The notes below the pieces were generated by a model that saw only the letters and a program-made list of their open reading frames with translations, was not told where the DNA came from and made no database searches. Positions 14,590 through 23,666 of a stretch of 64,000 bases of DNA are shown here, one piece after another; position 1 is the first letter of the stretch; every line of letters begins with the position of its first letter. This DNA comes from Neorhizobium tomejilense (GTDB lineage Bacteria > Pseudomonadota > Alphaproteobacteria > Rhizobiales > Rhizobiaceae). The stretch spans positions 1 through 64,000 of the forward strand of contig PVBG01000014.1 in the NCBI GenBank assembly GCA_002968845.1, written 5' to 3'. The position numbers and the translations under genes were made by a program.

Positions 14590-16500
14590 TTACGTTCCCG
14601 CTTGTGCCGGAGCAACTCTCGGGAGCCGGATGGTGAACCGGGTGCCGCGGGCCTTGCCGGCGGGCGGGCTCCCGACAGCGATCGATCCGCCGAGAACTTC
14701 GGTGACGATCTGGTGGACGATATGCAGCCCGAGACCCGTACCGCCGCTGTGACGGGCCGTGGAAAAGAAGGGTTCGAATATCTTCTGGATGTCCGTCTCG
14801 TTTATCCCGCGACCGTCGTCGGTGAATTCGATGAGGACCTGGTCTGCCAGTCTGCGGACATCGATGCTGATCATGCCGGGTTTGCCGGCATCGAAGGCAT
14901 GCAGCAGCGAATTGTTGAGGAGGTTCGACAGGACCTGGGCAAACGGTCCCGGATAGGTGGTGATCGCCAGATCAGCGGGCACGTTCAGCGTCAGGCTGAT
15001 GCCGGCGCTGGCGTCCCATTTGCGCAGGCGCGGATCGGCATCGGGAATGAATGCGGCGAGATCGATATCCCGTCGCTCCAGCGTCGCCCGGTCGACCGCA
15101 ACCTGTTTGAAACGTTGAACCAGCGCGGTGCACCGGTGGATGGCATCGCGGACCAGATCGAGGCTGGTATCGCTGTCTGCGACATAGAGGTCGAGATCCG
15201 AGCGGCGCAGCCCGGCTGAAATCCGTTCCTTGAAAAGCCTGAGATCCTTGGCGGCCTTGCTGAGCACGAGTGCCGCACTTCCCAGCGGCGTGTTCATCTC
15301 ATGGGCGACGCCGGCAACCATCAGGCCCAGCGACGACAGCCGTTCGGCTCGCGCAAGTTCCCGTTGGGTCACGTTCAGTTTTTCATTGGTCTCGCGCAGC
15401 GCCTTGTTCGTGTCCTCCATTTGCCGCGCCCATTCCGCCTCGGCCTCCATGCCGTTGGCCAGGCGGCCGGTTACCGCAAGCGCCACCATGGCGAGGATTG
15501 CCGCGACCGCGCCGAGAATGAGTTTCCCCCTCGTTTCCTGGTCGTTGATCGCGGCCGCCGAGTCACGGGCGAGCAGATAGAGGTCGGCACCCGCGGCACG
15601 TCTTTCCGCGACTTCGCCTGTTGCCAGCAAGCTCGCAACGGGCTGGAAGCGACGGTAGTTCCAAACGCCGTCCCTGCTGCCGAAAAGCCCTCTGTCCCCC
15701 TTGCCGATAGCCCGCAACATCTCCGCCTCAGCCGGGCCGGGCGTTGAGGCCCCAAGCTGCCAGCCCCAGTTCGCATCCGCATTTGGACCTTGGAGCCAGT
15801 ATCCGGCCTGGTTCATCAGATAGAGCTCGACGCTCCTGTCGAGCCGCTTCAGGCGTTCAAGCAATCGCGTGGCGCGGTAGTTGATGACGATGATGCCCTG
15901 CTTGACCCCGTTGCGGAAGACAGGGCTTGCAACGCGCAATGTCGGCAGATGGGGGACCTCGACCACGCCGTTGTCGATATTCAGATCGAGGGTAGAGAAA
16001 TAGAGGCCGTTCAGCGGCAGCGGAATCGTATCGCGAAAATAGGGTTGGTCCGCCTTGTTCTGCAGCTGCTCGCTGCTCACGACGACCGGTTCCGCGCCGC
16101 TGCGGCGGTTGACGCGCAGCCGTTCATTGCCGTCATTATCCAGCCACCGTACCTGATCGTAATCCGGCGAGCTGGCGGCGAAACTCTGGAAGATCTCGGC
16201 GCTCAGCGGAGCAGGCCGAGTGGTCGTTTCACCGAAGCGCGATTGCAGGTCGGCGAGAAACAGGGCGTCGCGGCCAAGCCGGTCCAGGGCCCGACCGAGA
16301 ATGTCGTAACCCTGCGACAGGGTCTCCTCCCTGTTGCGGATCTGGGGTTCCCGCGCGTTCGCGCCGATCTGATGCCAGAGCAATGGAACGCCGATGCCAA
16401 GTCCCACCATCCAGGGTATCACGAAGACGGCAAGTCGCCTGCGATGGCGATAAATGGCCCGGAGAGACGGAAACATGCGGAGTGGAGACGCGGGGATCAT
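14590..16500 (-). CDS. Membrane sensor histidine kinase with periplasmic Cache-like domain
   Basis: 636 aa. First membrane helix at about residues 22-42, a large periplasmic sensor with Cache-like features (IFQSFAASSPDYDQVRWLD; FRDTIPLPLNGLYFSTLDLN), second helix near 328-348, a coiled-coil linker, HisKA with GVAHEMNTPLGSAALV (phospho-His), and an ATPase with GTGLGLHIVHQ. The unusual 'HEMNTPLG' box places it with the HisKA group of the DctB/NtrB style. It starts six bases after the response regulator-EAL gene on the same strand, so the two are a two-component pair. It converges on the molybdoenzyme gene with a seven-base gap. Confidence 0.88.
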   Translation of the reverse strand: MIPASPLRMFPSLRAIYRHRRRLAVFVIPWMVGLGIGVPLLWHQIGANAREPQIRNREETLSQGYDILGRALDRLGRDALFLADLQSRFGETTTRPAPLSAEIFQSFAASSPDYDQVRWLDNDGNERLRVNRRSGAEPVVVSSEQLQNKADQPYFRDTIPLPLNGLYFSTLDLNIDNGVVEVPHLPTLRVASPVFRNGVKQGIIVINYRATRLLERLKRLDRSVELYLMNQAGYWLQGPNADANWGWQLGASTPGPAEAEMLRAIGKGDRGLFGSRDGVWNYRRFQPVASLLATGEVAERRAAGADLYLLARDSAAAINDQETRGKLILGAVAAILAMVALAVTGRLANGMEAEAEWARQMEDTNKALRETNEKLNVTQRELARAERLSSLGLMVAGVAHEMNTPLGSAALVLSKAAKDLRLFKERISAGLRRSDLDLYVADSDTSLDLVRDAIHRCTALVQRFKQVAVDRATLERRDIDLAAFIPDADPRLRKWDASAGISLTLNVPADLAITTYPGPFAQVLSNLLNNSLLHAFDAGKPGMISIDVRRLADQVLIEFTDDGRGINETDIQKIFEPFFSTARHSGGTGLGLHIVHQIVTEVLGGSIAVGSPPAGKARGTRFTIRLPRVAPAQAGT

Positions 16501-16506
16501 CGGTCG

Positions 16507-18765
16507 CTACACCGCCTTGACCGGCGAGTTTTGCAACCGCGCCAGGAATTTCTCGAAGGGCTCCGGGCGAGCGTAGAAATAACCCTGCGCCAGGATGCAT
16601 TTTCTTGCCCGCAGCCATTCCGCCTGCTGCTTGGTCTCGACACCTTCGGCGAGGACACGCATGTTCATGCGCTCGCCAAGCCGAATGATCATCTCGACGA
16701 TCAGGTCACTCTGGCTGGACTCTCCGAGACCGGCAATGAACGACGGGTCGATCTTGAGCGTGGCTGCCTCGAACGACCGGAGCTTCGTCAGCGAAGAATA
16801 GCCGGTGCCGAAATCGTCGATGGCGATCGCGAAACCTTCGCTTCTGAGAATGGAGAGCATGTTGTTGGCGTGCTGGTGCTCTTCCATCGCGACAGTCTCA
16901 GTAATTTCCAGTTCCAGCCGATCCGGGGACAGGCCATAACGGCGCGTGGTGGCGATCAGTTCGTCTATGAATTCCTTTCGCCCAAGCTGTATCGGCGAGA
17001 CATTGACGGCGATCGTGACGCTTGGGAATCCTGCTTCGCTCATGGACCGTAGCGCGCTGCATGCCTGTTCCAGGATTTGCTGACCCAGGGGCACGATCAG
17101 CCCGTTCGCCTCTGCGAGCGGAATGAAATCTGCCGGAAATACGACCGAACCGTCCGGACGCGTCCAGCGCGCTAGGATTTCGGCGCCGACGATCCGATTG
17201 TCGGCGAGGTCGATCTGCGGCTGGAATACGACGCTGATTTCCCGGTTGAGCAGCGCCTTGTAAAGCTGCTGCGAAAGAGCGAACCGACGGCGCGTCTCGT
17301 CTTCGACATTGGGGTCGTATTCGATGAGTTGCCCGCTCGTCCCCTTCAGTCCCGCCTTCTTCAGGAGCAGAAGCCCGGTCGCGATGACGGTTTGAGCCGA
17401 CGTGAAGTGATTGAGATCGAGGGAGGCCGCTTCCGCGCCGAAGAACAGGGCTTCGGGCGAATGGGCGCCCGCTTCGAGACGATTTACATAGTCGATCCGC
17501 ACGAGATATTCCGGTCCGAGCACGGCAAATACGTCTTCGTGCAGACGCGCGATCATGCAGGGCGGCGGAAAGGCCGCTGCCAGACGCTTCACGAAAGCGC
17601 GCAGCAGATGATCGCCCTGTTCGACCCCGAGCGAGACGCAGCTTCTCGCATACTGGTTCAGTTCGATGAACAGGACCTTCCGTCTGCGCGGCGGGGGAAC
17701 CTCGAGCGCCGCTTGAATGCCGCGCTTCAGCGCGTTGCCGTTCGCGATCTCGAGCAGGCCGTCTTCATAGGCGGTGCGGTCGAGTTGGCTGGTCAGCGCC
17801 ACATTGATCAGGCCGGTGCCGATATTGGTCGCGAAGACCCGCAGCAATTCCCGCTCCGTGTCGTCGATTCGCCTGTTTGTGGCGATGTACGCCGCTGCAG
17901 GAGGTGCGACCGCCTGGCCCTGGAAAAACAAAACCTGCGCTTTCGCGGTTTCGATACTCGCCTGCTCGTCGAGCGAGCGCTGGATCAGGTCGCGAATGGA
18001 TTCGTCTTGGATGGTATCGAGGGTCTGGTTGAGGACCGAAGCGAACCGCCCTGCCGAGCCGATGATCTTCGGTGGCTGTTCGCGGTCACGCCCGCGGACG
18101 CAGACGATGCCATCCTCGCTGACGCCGAGAAGTGCGGCCAGTTCGTGGATCATCCGGCGGGAGAAGTCCTCGAATCCTGACGACCTCGCCAGGCTATTGC
18201 TCGCCTCCACAATGCTCTGGAGGCCCCGGCGCGCGCGGTTCAGCACGTCGATCTGCTCGAAGGTCCTGAGATTCGCAGTGAGAATGCTGTGAAGCCGCTC
18301 ATTGGTCAGGTCGGTCTTCAGCCAGTAATCGGCAATATCATAGGTCTCGAGCGACGATTGCATCGGCGCGATGCCCGGTTGCCCCGTGAGAAGCACGATA
18401 CGCAGCTGCGAGTTGCCGAGCACCTCGCGGATCGTGCGAACCAGCCTGAGCCCCGCATCGTCCGTCTCCATCACGACATCGAGCAGCAGGACCGCGACCG
18501 AAGGCGTTTCGAGCAGAAGCTTGGCCGCCTCGTTGGCAGAAGAGGCCATCAGTATCCGCGGCGCGATGCCGCGATAGGTGAAGCCAGAAAGCGAGAGCCT
18601 GAGGGAGTTCTGGAACATCTCGTCGTCATCGACGCTCAAGATGGTGAAATCCCTCATCTTAGTTTGGAACTGGTCGGGCGAAGCCCCTGTCTGGGCGGCG
18701 GGCTCTGGATGAAATTCGAAGAGATCCTGAGATTTCTTTTCTTGTTCGATATCGCCCACGGACAC
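16507..18765 (-). CDS. Response regulator with DUF3369-like, degenerate GGDEF and EAL domains
   Basis: 752 aa. Residues 40-165: receiver domain (LSVDDDE acid cluster; phospho-Asp in VLLLDVVME). Residues 175-330: DUF3369/GAF-like. Residues 340-480: GGDEF-like with the signature lost (HEDVFAVL in place of GGDEF), so no cyclase activity is expected. Residues 500-745: EAL phosphodiesterase with EILARW, ITETVA and IDDFGTGYSSL intact, so it probably hydrolyses c-di-GMP. The start is uncertain: GTG at 18765 or a second GTG six bases later. Co-transcribed with the histidine kinase that follows. Confidence 0.88.
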   Translation of the reverse strand: MSVGDIEQEKKSQDLFEFHPEPAAQTGASPDQFQTKMRDFTILSVDDDEMFQNSLRLSLSGFTYRGIAPRILMASSANEAAKLLLETPSVAVLLLDVVMETDDAGLRLVRTIREVLGNSQLRIVLLTGQPGIAPMQSSLETYDIADYWLKTDLTNERLHSILTANLRTFEQIDVLNRARRGLQSIVEASNSLARSSGFEDFSRRMIHELAALLGVSEDGIVCVRGRDREQPPKIIGSAGRFASVLNQTLDTIQDESIRDLIQRSLDEQASIETAKAQVLFFQGQAVAPPAAAYIATNRRIDDTERELLRVFATNIGTGLINVALTSQLDRTAYEDGLLEIANGNALKRGIQAALEVPPPRRRKVLFIELNQYARSCVSLGVEQGDHLLRAFVKRLAAAFPPPCMIARLHEDVFAVLGPEYLVRIDYVNRLEAGAHSPEALFFGAEAASLDLNHFTSAQTVIATGLLLLKKAGLKGTSGQLIEYDPNVEDETRRRFALSQQLYKALLNREISVVFQPQIDLADNRIVGAEILARWTRPDGSVVFPADFIPLAEANGLIVPLGQQILEQACSALRSMSEAGFPSVTIAVNVSPIQLGRKEFIDELIATTRRYGLSPDRLELEITETVAMEEHQHANNMLSILRSEGFAIAIDDFGTGYSSLTKLRSFEAATLKIDPSFIAGLGESSQSDLIVEMIIRLGERMNMRVLAEGVETKQQAEWLRARKCILAQGYFYARPEPFEKFLARLQNSPVKAV

Positions 18766-19163
18766 ATCCCCCGATTGTCACGCAAGGGTTGCCCCTGCAT
18801 TTCCGCGAATCCATTAATTCACTCAAAGCCAAGCATGTCTCGCAAAAAGATGCATCGAGGGCGAGATTCTGGTCCTGGCTGTGGATTGAGGCCGGTTGCG
18901 GTGTGGAGACTGGCGCCTTAAAAGGGCGGAACTTCTCAAACCTCGCTTGACCTGCGGCCGTGCGGAAGGCCGGGCGCCGAAAACTTTTCTCCTTTTAGGC
19001 CTGCCGCTGCTTGAGGAAGCCTATCGCTTCGGCGAAAAGGTATTGTGGCGTCTCGATGTCTCACGCGAGATGTCGGCATCGCATCATTCACCTGGTAGAC
19101 GCTTTTCGATCGTGATTTTTCCACGGTCAGGACCGCCTGATTTTCCGGCAAAGGTAAGAGCCC
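18766..19163. other. Intergenic region, 398 bp, no gene seen
   Basis: Divergent region between the EAL gene and the TRAP transporter. I find no convincing coding frame. It holds a small dyad TCTC-ACGC-GAGA at 19059-19070, about 95 bases before the transporter start, which could be an operator; no matching regulator was identified. Confidence 0.4.
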
Positions 19164-20996
19164 GTGGCAGCCAGCCCATCCGACTTTCTAGAGCAGACGG
19201 CAGTCCGGGGCGATAGCCTTGCGGCGCGGGTGCTGAAGGGCGTCGAGGCCGTGCTTGGCACCATTGCAGCGCTCATCCTCGCCTTTCTGCTCATGGTCGT
19301 GCTGGTCAGCGTCTGCCTGCGCTATTTCTTCAGTACCGGCTTCATCGGTGCCGAAGACCTCGGGATATGGCTGCATGTGGCGCTGATCTCGATCGGCGCC
19401 CCGCTCAGCCTCAACAGTGCGCTGGCCATGCGGCTCGATGTCTTCGTGCGTTTGGCTCCCGCCCGACTGGTGCCGGCGACCCACGTTCTGGCGGACATGT
19501 TCACCGTGCTGGCCGCCATGATCCTGCTCTTCGGCGGTTCCGAAATCATGTCCATGCTCGGTGGCATTTCTCCGGCGCTCGGCGTTCCGGAGTGGATCCG
19601 CTTCGGTTTCTTAGGGGTAGGCGGCGTGCTGATCCTCGTCGTGCTCCTCCTCCAACGGCTTGCCGAGGGCAGGGCGCTGCCGGTGCTGATATCGCTCGTC
19701 CTCGGGGCCGCGCTCTATTTTGGCGTTCCCGAAATCTCTATCGACAGCGAACTGCCGCCGAGCCTGTTCCTGGCACTGGTGGCAGCACTCGGTCTCGTCC
19801 TCGCCGCCCCGCTGGCGCATGCGTTCCTTGCGGCAGCCTATGTGGCGATCGTCTTCGGCAGCAGCCTGCCGGAACCGGCGATCGTCTCTTCGACGGTGGC
19901 CGGCATGTCGAAATTCCTGCTGCTCGCCATTCCGTTCTTCCTGCTGGCCGGCGGGCTGCTAACCTCTTCCGGCGTCGCCAACCAGCTCGTCCGGTTCGCG
20001 GCATCCATGGTCGGCCATCGCCGGGCGGGACTAGCGCAGACGACGCTTCTGACCAGCGTGCTGTTTTCCGGCGCCTCGGGTTCGTCCGTTGCGAATGCCG
20101 CCTTCGGCGCCTCCACCTTCCAGCCGGAACTGGTGAAGCACGGTTACCCACCGGCACAGGCAGGCGCGATCATCGCCGCCACCTCGGTGCTCGACAACGT
20201 CATCCCGCCGTCGATCGCCTTCCTGATCCTTGCGACGGCCACCAATCTGTCGGTCGGTTCGCTGCTGGTCGGCGGCTTTTTCGCCGGCGGCCTGATGGCG
20301 GTTTGCCTCGCCGTGGCCATCCATCTGTCCGTCAGAGAGCAAGTTGCCTTGCCGCGCGCCTCGGGTCGCGAGCGCGGGCAGGCGGCGATCTCCGCCATTC
20401 CCGCCTTCGGTCTCGGCATCATCGTCGTGGTCGGCATCCGCATCGGCATCGTCACTACGACCGAGGCTGCGGCTCTCGCGGCCCTCTATACGATCATCCT
20501 CGCCGTCTGGGGCAGGGTCGGAGCAGGTTCGCTGCTCGCCTCGTTCCGGCAGGCGGCGACGGAGTCCGCTGCGATCGGCCTGCTGATCGGCACGGCCGGG
20601 CCTTTCGCCTTCCTGCTCGCGGTCGACAACGTTTCCGGCCTCGTCTCGGAACTCGTGACGATTTTCGGCGGCAGTGCGCTCGCGGTCCTCATCCTCTCCA
20701 ACGTCATCCTTCTGGTCGTCGGACTGGTGCTCGATATCGGCGCGGCGATCCTGCTGTTCGGTCCGATCCTGTTGCCGGCAGCCGTCGCCGCAGGCATCGA
20801 TCCGATCCATTTCGGCGTCATCATCGTCGTCAATCTGATGATCCACGGCCTGACCCCGCCGCTCGGCATGCTGATCTTTGTGGTCAGCGGCGTCACCCGC
20901 ATTCCCGCGACCGCGCTGTTCAAGGCGGTCGTGCCCTATCTGCTTGCACTTCTGGTTTCCCTGGCGATCCTTTGCGCCTGGGCGATCATCTTCTGA
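19164..20996 (+). CDS. TRAP transporter fused small/large permease (DctQM)
   Basis: 610 aa. Residues 1-165 form the four-helix DctQ part (RYFFSTGFIGAEDLGIWLHV); residues 195-610 form the 12-helix DctM part with the family signatures LFSGASGSSVANAAFGAST and LDNVIPPSIAFLI. Fusion of the two membrane subunits is a known variant. Start is the GTG at 19164 after AAGGTAAG. It is followed 28 bases later by the binding protein. TRAP systems import organic acids using the sodium gradient; the substrate cannot be read from sequence. Confidence 0.92.
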   Translation: MAASPSDFLEQTAVRGDSLAARVLKGVEAVLGTIAALILAFLLMVVLVSVCLRYFFSTGFIGAEDLGIWLHVALISIGAPLSLNSALAMRLDVFVRLAPARLVPATHVLADMFTVLAAMILLFGGSEIMSMLGGISPALGVPEWIRFGFLGVGGVLILVVLLLQRLAEGRALPVLISLVLGAALYFGVPEISIDSELPPSLFLALVAALGLVLAAPLAHAFLAAAYVAIVFGSSLPEPAIVSSTVAGMSKFLLLAIPFFLLAGGLLTSSGVANQLVRFAASMVGHRRAGLAQTTLLTSVLFSGASGSSVANAAFGASTFQPELVKHGYPPAQAGAIIAATSVLDNVIPPSIAFLILATATNLSVGSLLVGGFFAGGLMAVCLAVAIHLSVREQVALPRASGRERGQAAISAIPAFGLGIIVVVGIRIGIVTTTEAAALAALYTIILAVWGRVGAGSLLASFRQAATESAAIGLLIGTAGPFAFLLAVDNVSGLVSELVTIFGGSALAVLILSNVILLVVGLVLDIGAAILLFGPILLPAAVAAGIDPIHFGVIIVVNLMIHGLTPPLGMLIFVVSGVTRIPATALFKAVVPYLLALLVSLAILCAWAIIF

Positions 20997-21024
20997 TTCT
21001 TCCATAATTCCGGGAACCTGAGAC

Positions 21025-22023
21025 ATGGACAACATCAACCGCCGAACCCTTCTGAAGACTGCCGCAGCAACCGGCGCGGCGCTCGCCGCTCCGGTTTTCG
21101 TGCGCAGCGCGGCCGCTCGCACGACGACGATCACCACCGCCTCGCTGCTTGGCGACGACAAGCCGGAATCGAAGATCTGGGTGAAGCTCGGCGAGCTGGT
21201 GGAAGCCAGGCTGCCCGGCCAGTTCAAGTTCAACGTCGTCAAGAACGGTGCGCTCGGTGGCGAGAAGGAAGTGGCAGAAGGCGCCCGCCTCGGTTCCGTG
21301 CAGGCAAGCCTTTCCACCGTCTCGTCACTGTCCGGCTGGGTACCGGAGCTGCAGGTCCTCGATCTGCCGTTCCTGTTCCGCGACGCAGCCCATGTCCGCA
21401 AGACGGTCGACGGCAATGTCGGTGCAGATCTCAAGCAGAAGCTCGCCGCCCAGAATTTCGTGATCGGCGATTTCATCAACTACGGCGCCCGCCATCTCTT
21501 GACCAAGGAGCCGGTCACCCGCCCGGAACAGCTGAAGGGCAAGAAGATCCGCGTCATCCAGAGCCCGCTGCACACCAAGCTGTGGGCCGCCTTCGGTACC
21601 GCCCCGGTCGGCATTCCGATCACCGAAACCTACAATGCGCTGGCGACCGGCGTCGCCGACGCCATGGATCTCACCAAATCCGCCTATGCCGGCTTCAAGC
21701 TTTATGAAGTCGTCCCCTGCATGACCGAAACCGGCCATATCTGGGCGTCCGGCGTCATCTATTATTCCGCCAGCTTCTGGAACCAGTTGAACGCCGAGCA
21801 GAAGGCGGTCTTCCAGGAGGCGTCGAAGGAAGGGGCCGCCTATTTCAACCAGCTCATCGTCGACGACGAGGCGGCATCCGTTGCCGTGTCGCTCAAGAAT
21901 GGCGGCAAATTGCTGAAGCCGGAAGCCTTTGAGGAATGGCAGAAGGGCGCTCAAGGCGTCTGGCAGGATTTTGCCGCGATCGTCGGAGGCATCGACAGGA
22001 TCAAGTCGATTCAGTCGGCCTGA
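21025..22023 (+). CDS. TRAP transporter substrate-binding protein (DctP)
   Basis: 332 aa. A twin-arginine-like signal (NRRTLLKTAA) with a hydrophobic stretch to about residue 30, then the DctP fold with GGEKEVAEGARLGSVQ, LPFLFRD and the conserved Arg region PEQLKGKKIRVIQSP that normally contacts the substrate carboxylate. Paired with the fused DctQM permease just upstream and followed by a terminator, so the operon is permease then binding protein. Probably binds a small carboxylate; identity unknown. Confidence 0.92.
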   Translation: MDNINRRTLLKTAAATGAALAAPVFVRSAAARTTTITTASLLGDDKPESKIWVKLGELVEARLPGQFKFNVVKNGALGGEKEVAEGARLGSVQASLSTVSSLSGWVPELQVLDLPFLFRDAAHVRKTVDGNVGADLKQKLAAQNFVIGDFINYGARHLLTKEPVTRPEQLKGKKIRVIQSPLHTKLWAAFGTAPVGIPITETYNALATGVADAMDLTKSAYAGFKLYEVVPCMTETGHIWASGVIYYSASFWNQLNAEQKAVFQEASKEGAAYFNQLIVDDEAASVAVSLKNGGKLLKPEAFEEWQKGAQGVWQDFAAIVGGIDRIKSIQSA

Positions 22024-22055
22024 TGCGTTTTTTTGAAAGTTAAGAAAATTTAATG

Positions 22056-22090
22056 TGGCACCGCAAAAGCGGTGCCATTCATGTTTTTTC
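22056..22090 (+). terminator. Intrinsic terminator of the TRAP operon
   Basis: Perfect 9-bp stem TGGCACCGC / GCGGTGCCA with an AAAA loop (22056-22077), followed by TTCATGTTTTTT. It begins 33 bases after the binding-protein stop. The following 245 bases up to the HTH gene hold no supported gene. Confidence 0.75.
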
Positions 22091-22335
22091 AGCTCGATTT
22101 AAGGCAAAAATGCCCGATTCCGGCCATTTTGACAGCGCCGGGTAAAGAGACGCCGCCTTCTTTCGACCCGAAAGCGAACACATTTTTGTGCACTGCAGTA
22201 ATCGCCCTTGTCTCGGCCGTTAGCATGCCTATGTTTGCGGCAGCCGGTGCCTAATTTTTTAGACTCCTGCGTCTAGGGCGTTCGTCCCCCTTCACCTGAC
22301 CGGTTTTCGGCAGGCCATTCCAGAAGGAGCATACA

Positions 22336-22581
22336 ATGACAATTTCGATCAATAATTTCGCATCCGCCAATGGAGCGAAGCTTTCTCCGCAGCACATTGC
22401 CTCAGCCGTCGCCGAAACGCGACGTTCTGTCGGCTACAGCATCGAAGAGCTTGCCATCACGACCGGCCTCGTCAACGACGAGATCGTTCGCATTGAAAAC
22501 GGCACCGATGCCGACCCGGCCAAGCTGAAGCGCATTGCCGCGGCACTCAAGGTTCCGGTTACGACCTTCCTGCCTTCTTGA
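22336..22581 (+). CDS. Small HTH (XRE/Cro-like) DNA-binding protein
   Basis: 81 aa. Residues 20-78 form a Cro/C1-type helix-turn-helix: SIEELAITTGLVNDEIVRIE is the recognition part, followed by ADPAKLKRIAAALKVP. GAAGGAG lies nine bases before the ATG. It stands alone with its own terminator, and no restriction or toxin partner is nearby. Target genes unknown; the LysR gene beyond is on the other strand. Confidence 0.8.
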   Translation: MTISINNFASANGAKLSPQHIASAVAETRRSVGYSIEELAITTGLVNDEIVRIENGTDADPAKLKRIAAALKVPVTTFLPS

Positions 22582-22592
22582 TACAAGGTTTT

Positions 22593-22620
22593 CCGGCCGC
22601 TTCGGCGGCCGGACCCTGTT
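22593..22620 (+). terminator. Intrinsic terminator of the HTH gene
   Basis: 8-bp GC stem CCGGCCGC / GCGGCCGG with TTCG loop (22593-22612), then ACCCTGTTTT. The T run is slightly displaced, so strength is uncertain. It begins 12 bases after the stop. Confidence 0.65.
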
Positions 22621-22661
22621 TTGGGTCTTCTTCTTTTTCCTCTTGAAGGCCGTCCTGTCCG

Positions 22662-23543
22662 TCACACAAAGATGTAGCTTTCCCCGTCGACCAGTTCCTT
22701 CAGGAACTCCACCACCGTCCTCAGCCGCATCAGGTCGCGCGTCGTTTCATGATAAGTGGTCCAGTAGGACCTCCGGATGATGGTCTCGGGCAGCACGCGC
22801 ACCAGTTCCGGATATTGCCGCGCCACATAGTCGTGCAGGATTCCGATGCCGGCCCCGGAACGCACCGCCTCGGTCTGGCCGATGGCGCTTGAAATCTCGA
22901 AGCTCGCATCCCAGTCCCGCATCACCTCGCCTGTAAAATTCAGGGACGGCGAAAAGATCAGGTCCTCGACGTAACCGATGCGCGGATGGCTTTTCAGCGC
23001 CTCGACCGTCCGCGGGGTTCCGGCCTGATCGAGATAGGACTTCGAGGCATAGAGGCCCAGCGTATAATCGGTCAGTTTCGAAGAGACGAGCCGGCCCTGT
23101 TCCGGACGTTCGATGGTGATGGCGATATCCGCCTCCCGCTGGGAGAGCGAGAAGGATCGCGGCACGGGCACCAGCTGCAGCTTGAGTTCCGGATGCCGGC
23201 GCGTCAGCCGCCCGAGCCGCGAGGCAAGGAAGGAGACCCCAAAACCGTCGGGCGCACCGATCCTGACCGTGCCGGCGATCGCCGCGTCGATCCGCCCGGT
23301 GCTCGCCTGCGCCGCCAGCATCTCCGTTTCCATCCGCTCGGCGGCCCGGAAGAACACCTCGCCCTCGGCGGTCAGCTCGCAGCCATTTGTGCGGCGGATG
23401 AGCAGGCGGGTGCGCAAATCCTCCTCCAGTGCCGTCACTCTTCGCCCGAGCGTCGCATGGTTGACACCGAGCCGCCGCGAAGCAGACAGGATCTGGCCGG
23501 TGCGGGCGACCGCCAGAAACATACGCACATCGTCCCAGTTCAT
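22662..23543 (-). CDS. LysR-family transcriptional regulator
   Basis: 293 aa from the ATG at 23543, which has GGAG a short distance upstream and gives the typical start MNWDDVRMFLAVARTG. The winged HTH is at residues 3-62 (LSASRRLGVNHATLGRRVTALE) and the effector-binding domain at 90-290. It is divergent from the methylmalonate-semialdehyde dehydrogenase gene, with a 10-bp inverted repeat between them, so it probably controls that gene and itself. The effector may be a valine, inositol or beta-alanine breakdown intermediate; this is inference. Confidence 0.88.
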   Translation of the reverse strand: MNWDDVRMFLAVARTGQILSASRRLGVNHATLGRRVTALEEDLRTRLLIRRTNGCELTAEGEVFFRAAERMETEMLAAQASTGRIDAAIAGTVRIGAPDGFGVSFLASRLGRLTRRHPELKLQLVPVPRSFSLSQREADIAITIERPEQGRLVSSKLTDYTLGLYASKSYLDQAGTPRTVEALKSHPRIGYVEDLIFSPSLNFTGEVMRDWDASFEISSAIGQTEAVRSGAGIGILHDYVARQYPELVRVLPETIIRRSYWTTYHETTRDLMRLRTVVEFLKELVDGESYIFV

Positions 23544-23562
23544 CAGAGGCTCCAATGTCGAA

Positions 23563-23607
23563 ATTTGCACAACGGATGCGTAAACTACGGCGTTGCCTTG
23601 TGCAAAT
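23563..23607. promoter_or_regulatory. Inverted-repeat operator between LysR and mmsA
   Basis: Two perfect 10-base arms, ATTTGCACAA (23563-23572) and TTGTGCAAAT (23598-23607), 25 bases apart. Each arm contains the small dyad TTG-NN-CAA. Its placement 20 bases upstream of the LysR start and 60 upstream of the dehydrogenase start fits a dual LysR recognition and activation site. Confidence 0.65.
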
Positions 23608-23666
23608 CTGAGAGTATCCTCGGCTATTCAAAAAAGATCGCCACAAAAGGCAGGAGGAGCATACCC

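Noticed and set aside
22072-22254. A 60-residue frame between the TRAP terminator and the HTH gene, ending in a hydrophobic tail.
   Set aside because: Its start lies inside the terminator, there is no ribosome site, and the N-terminal half looks random; a shorter hydrophobic peptide cannot be excluded.
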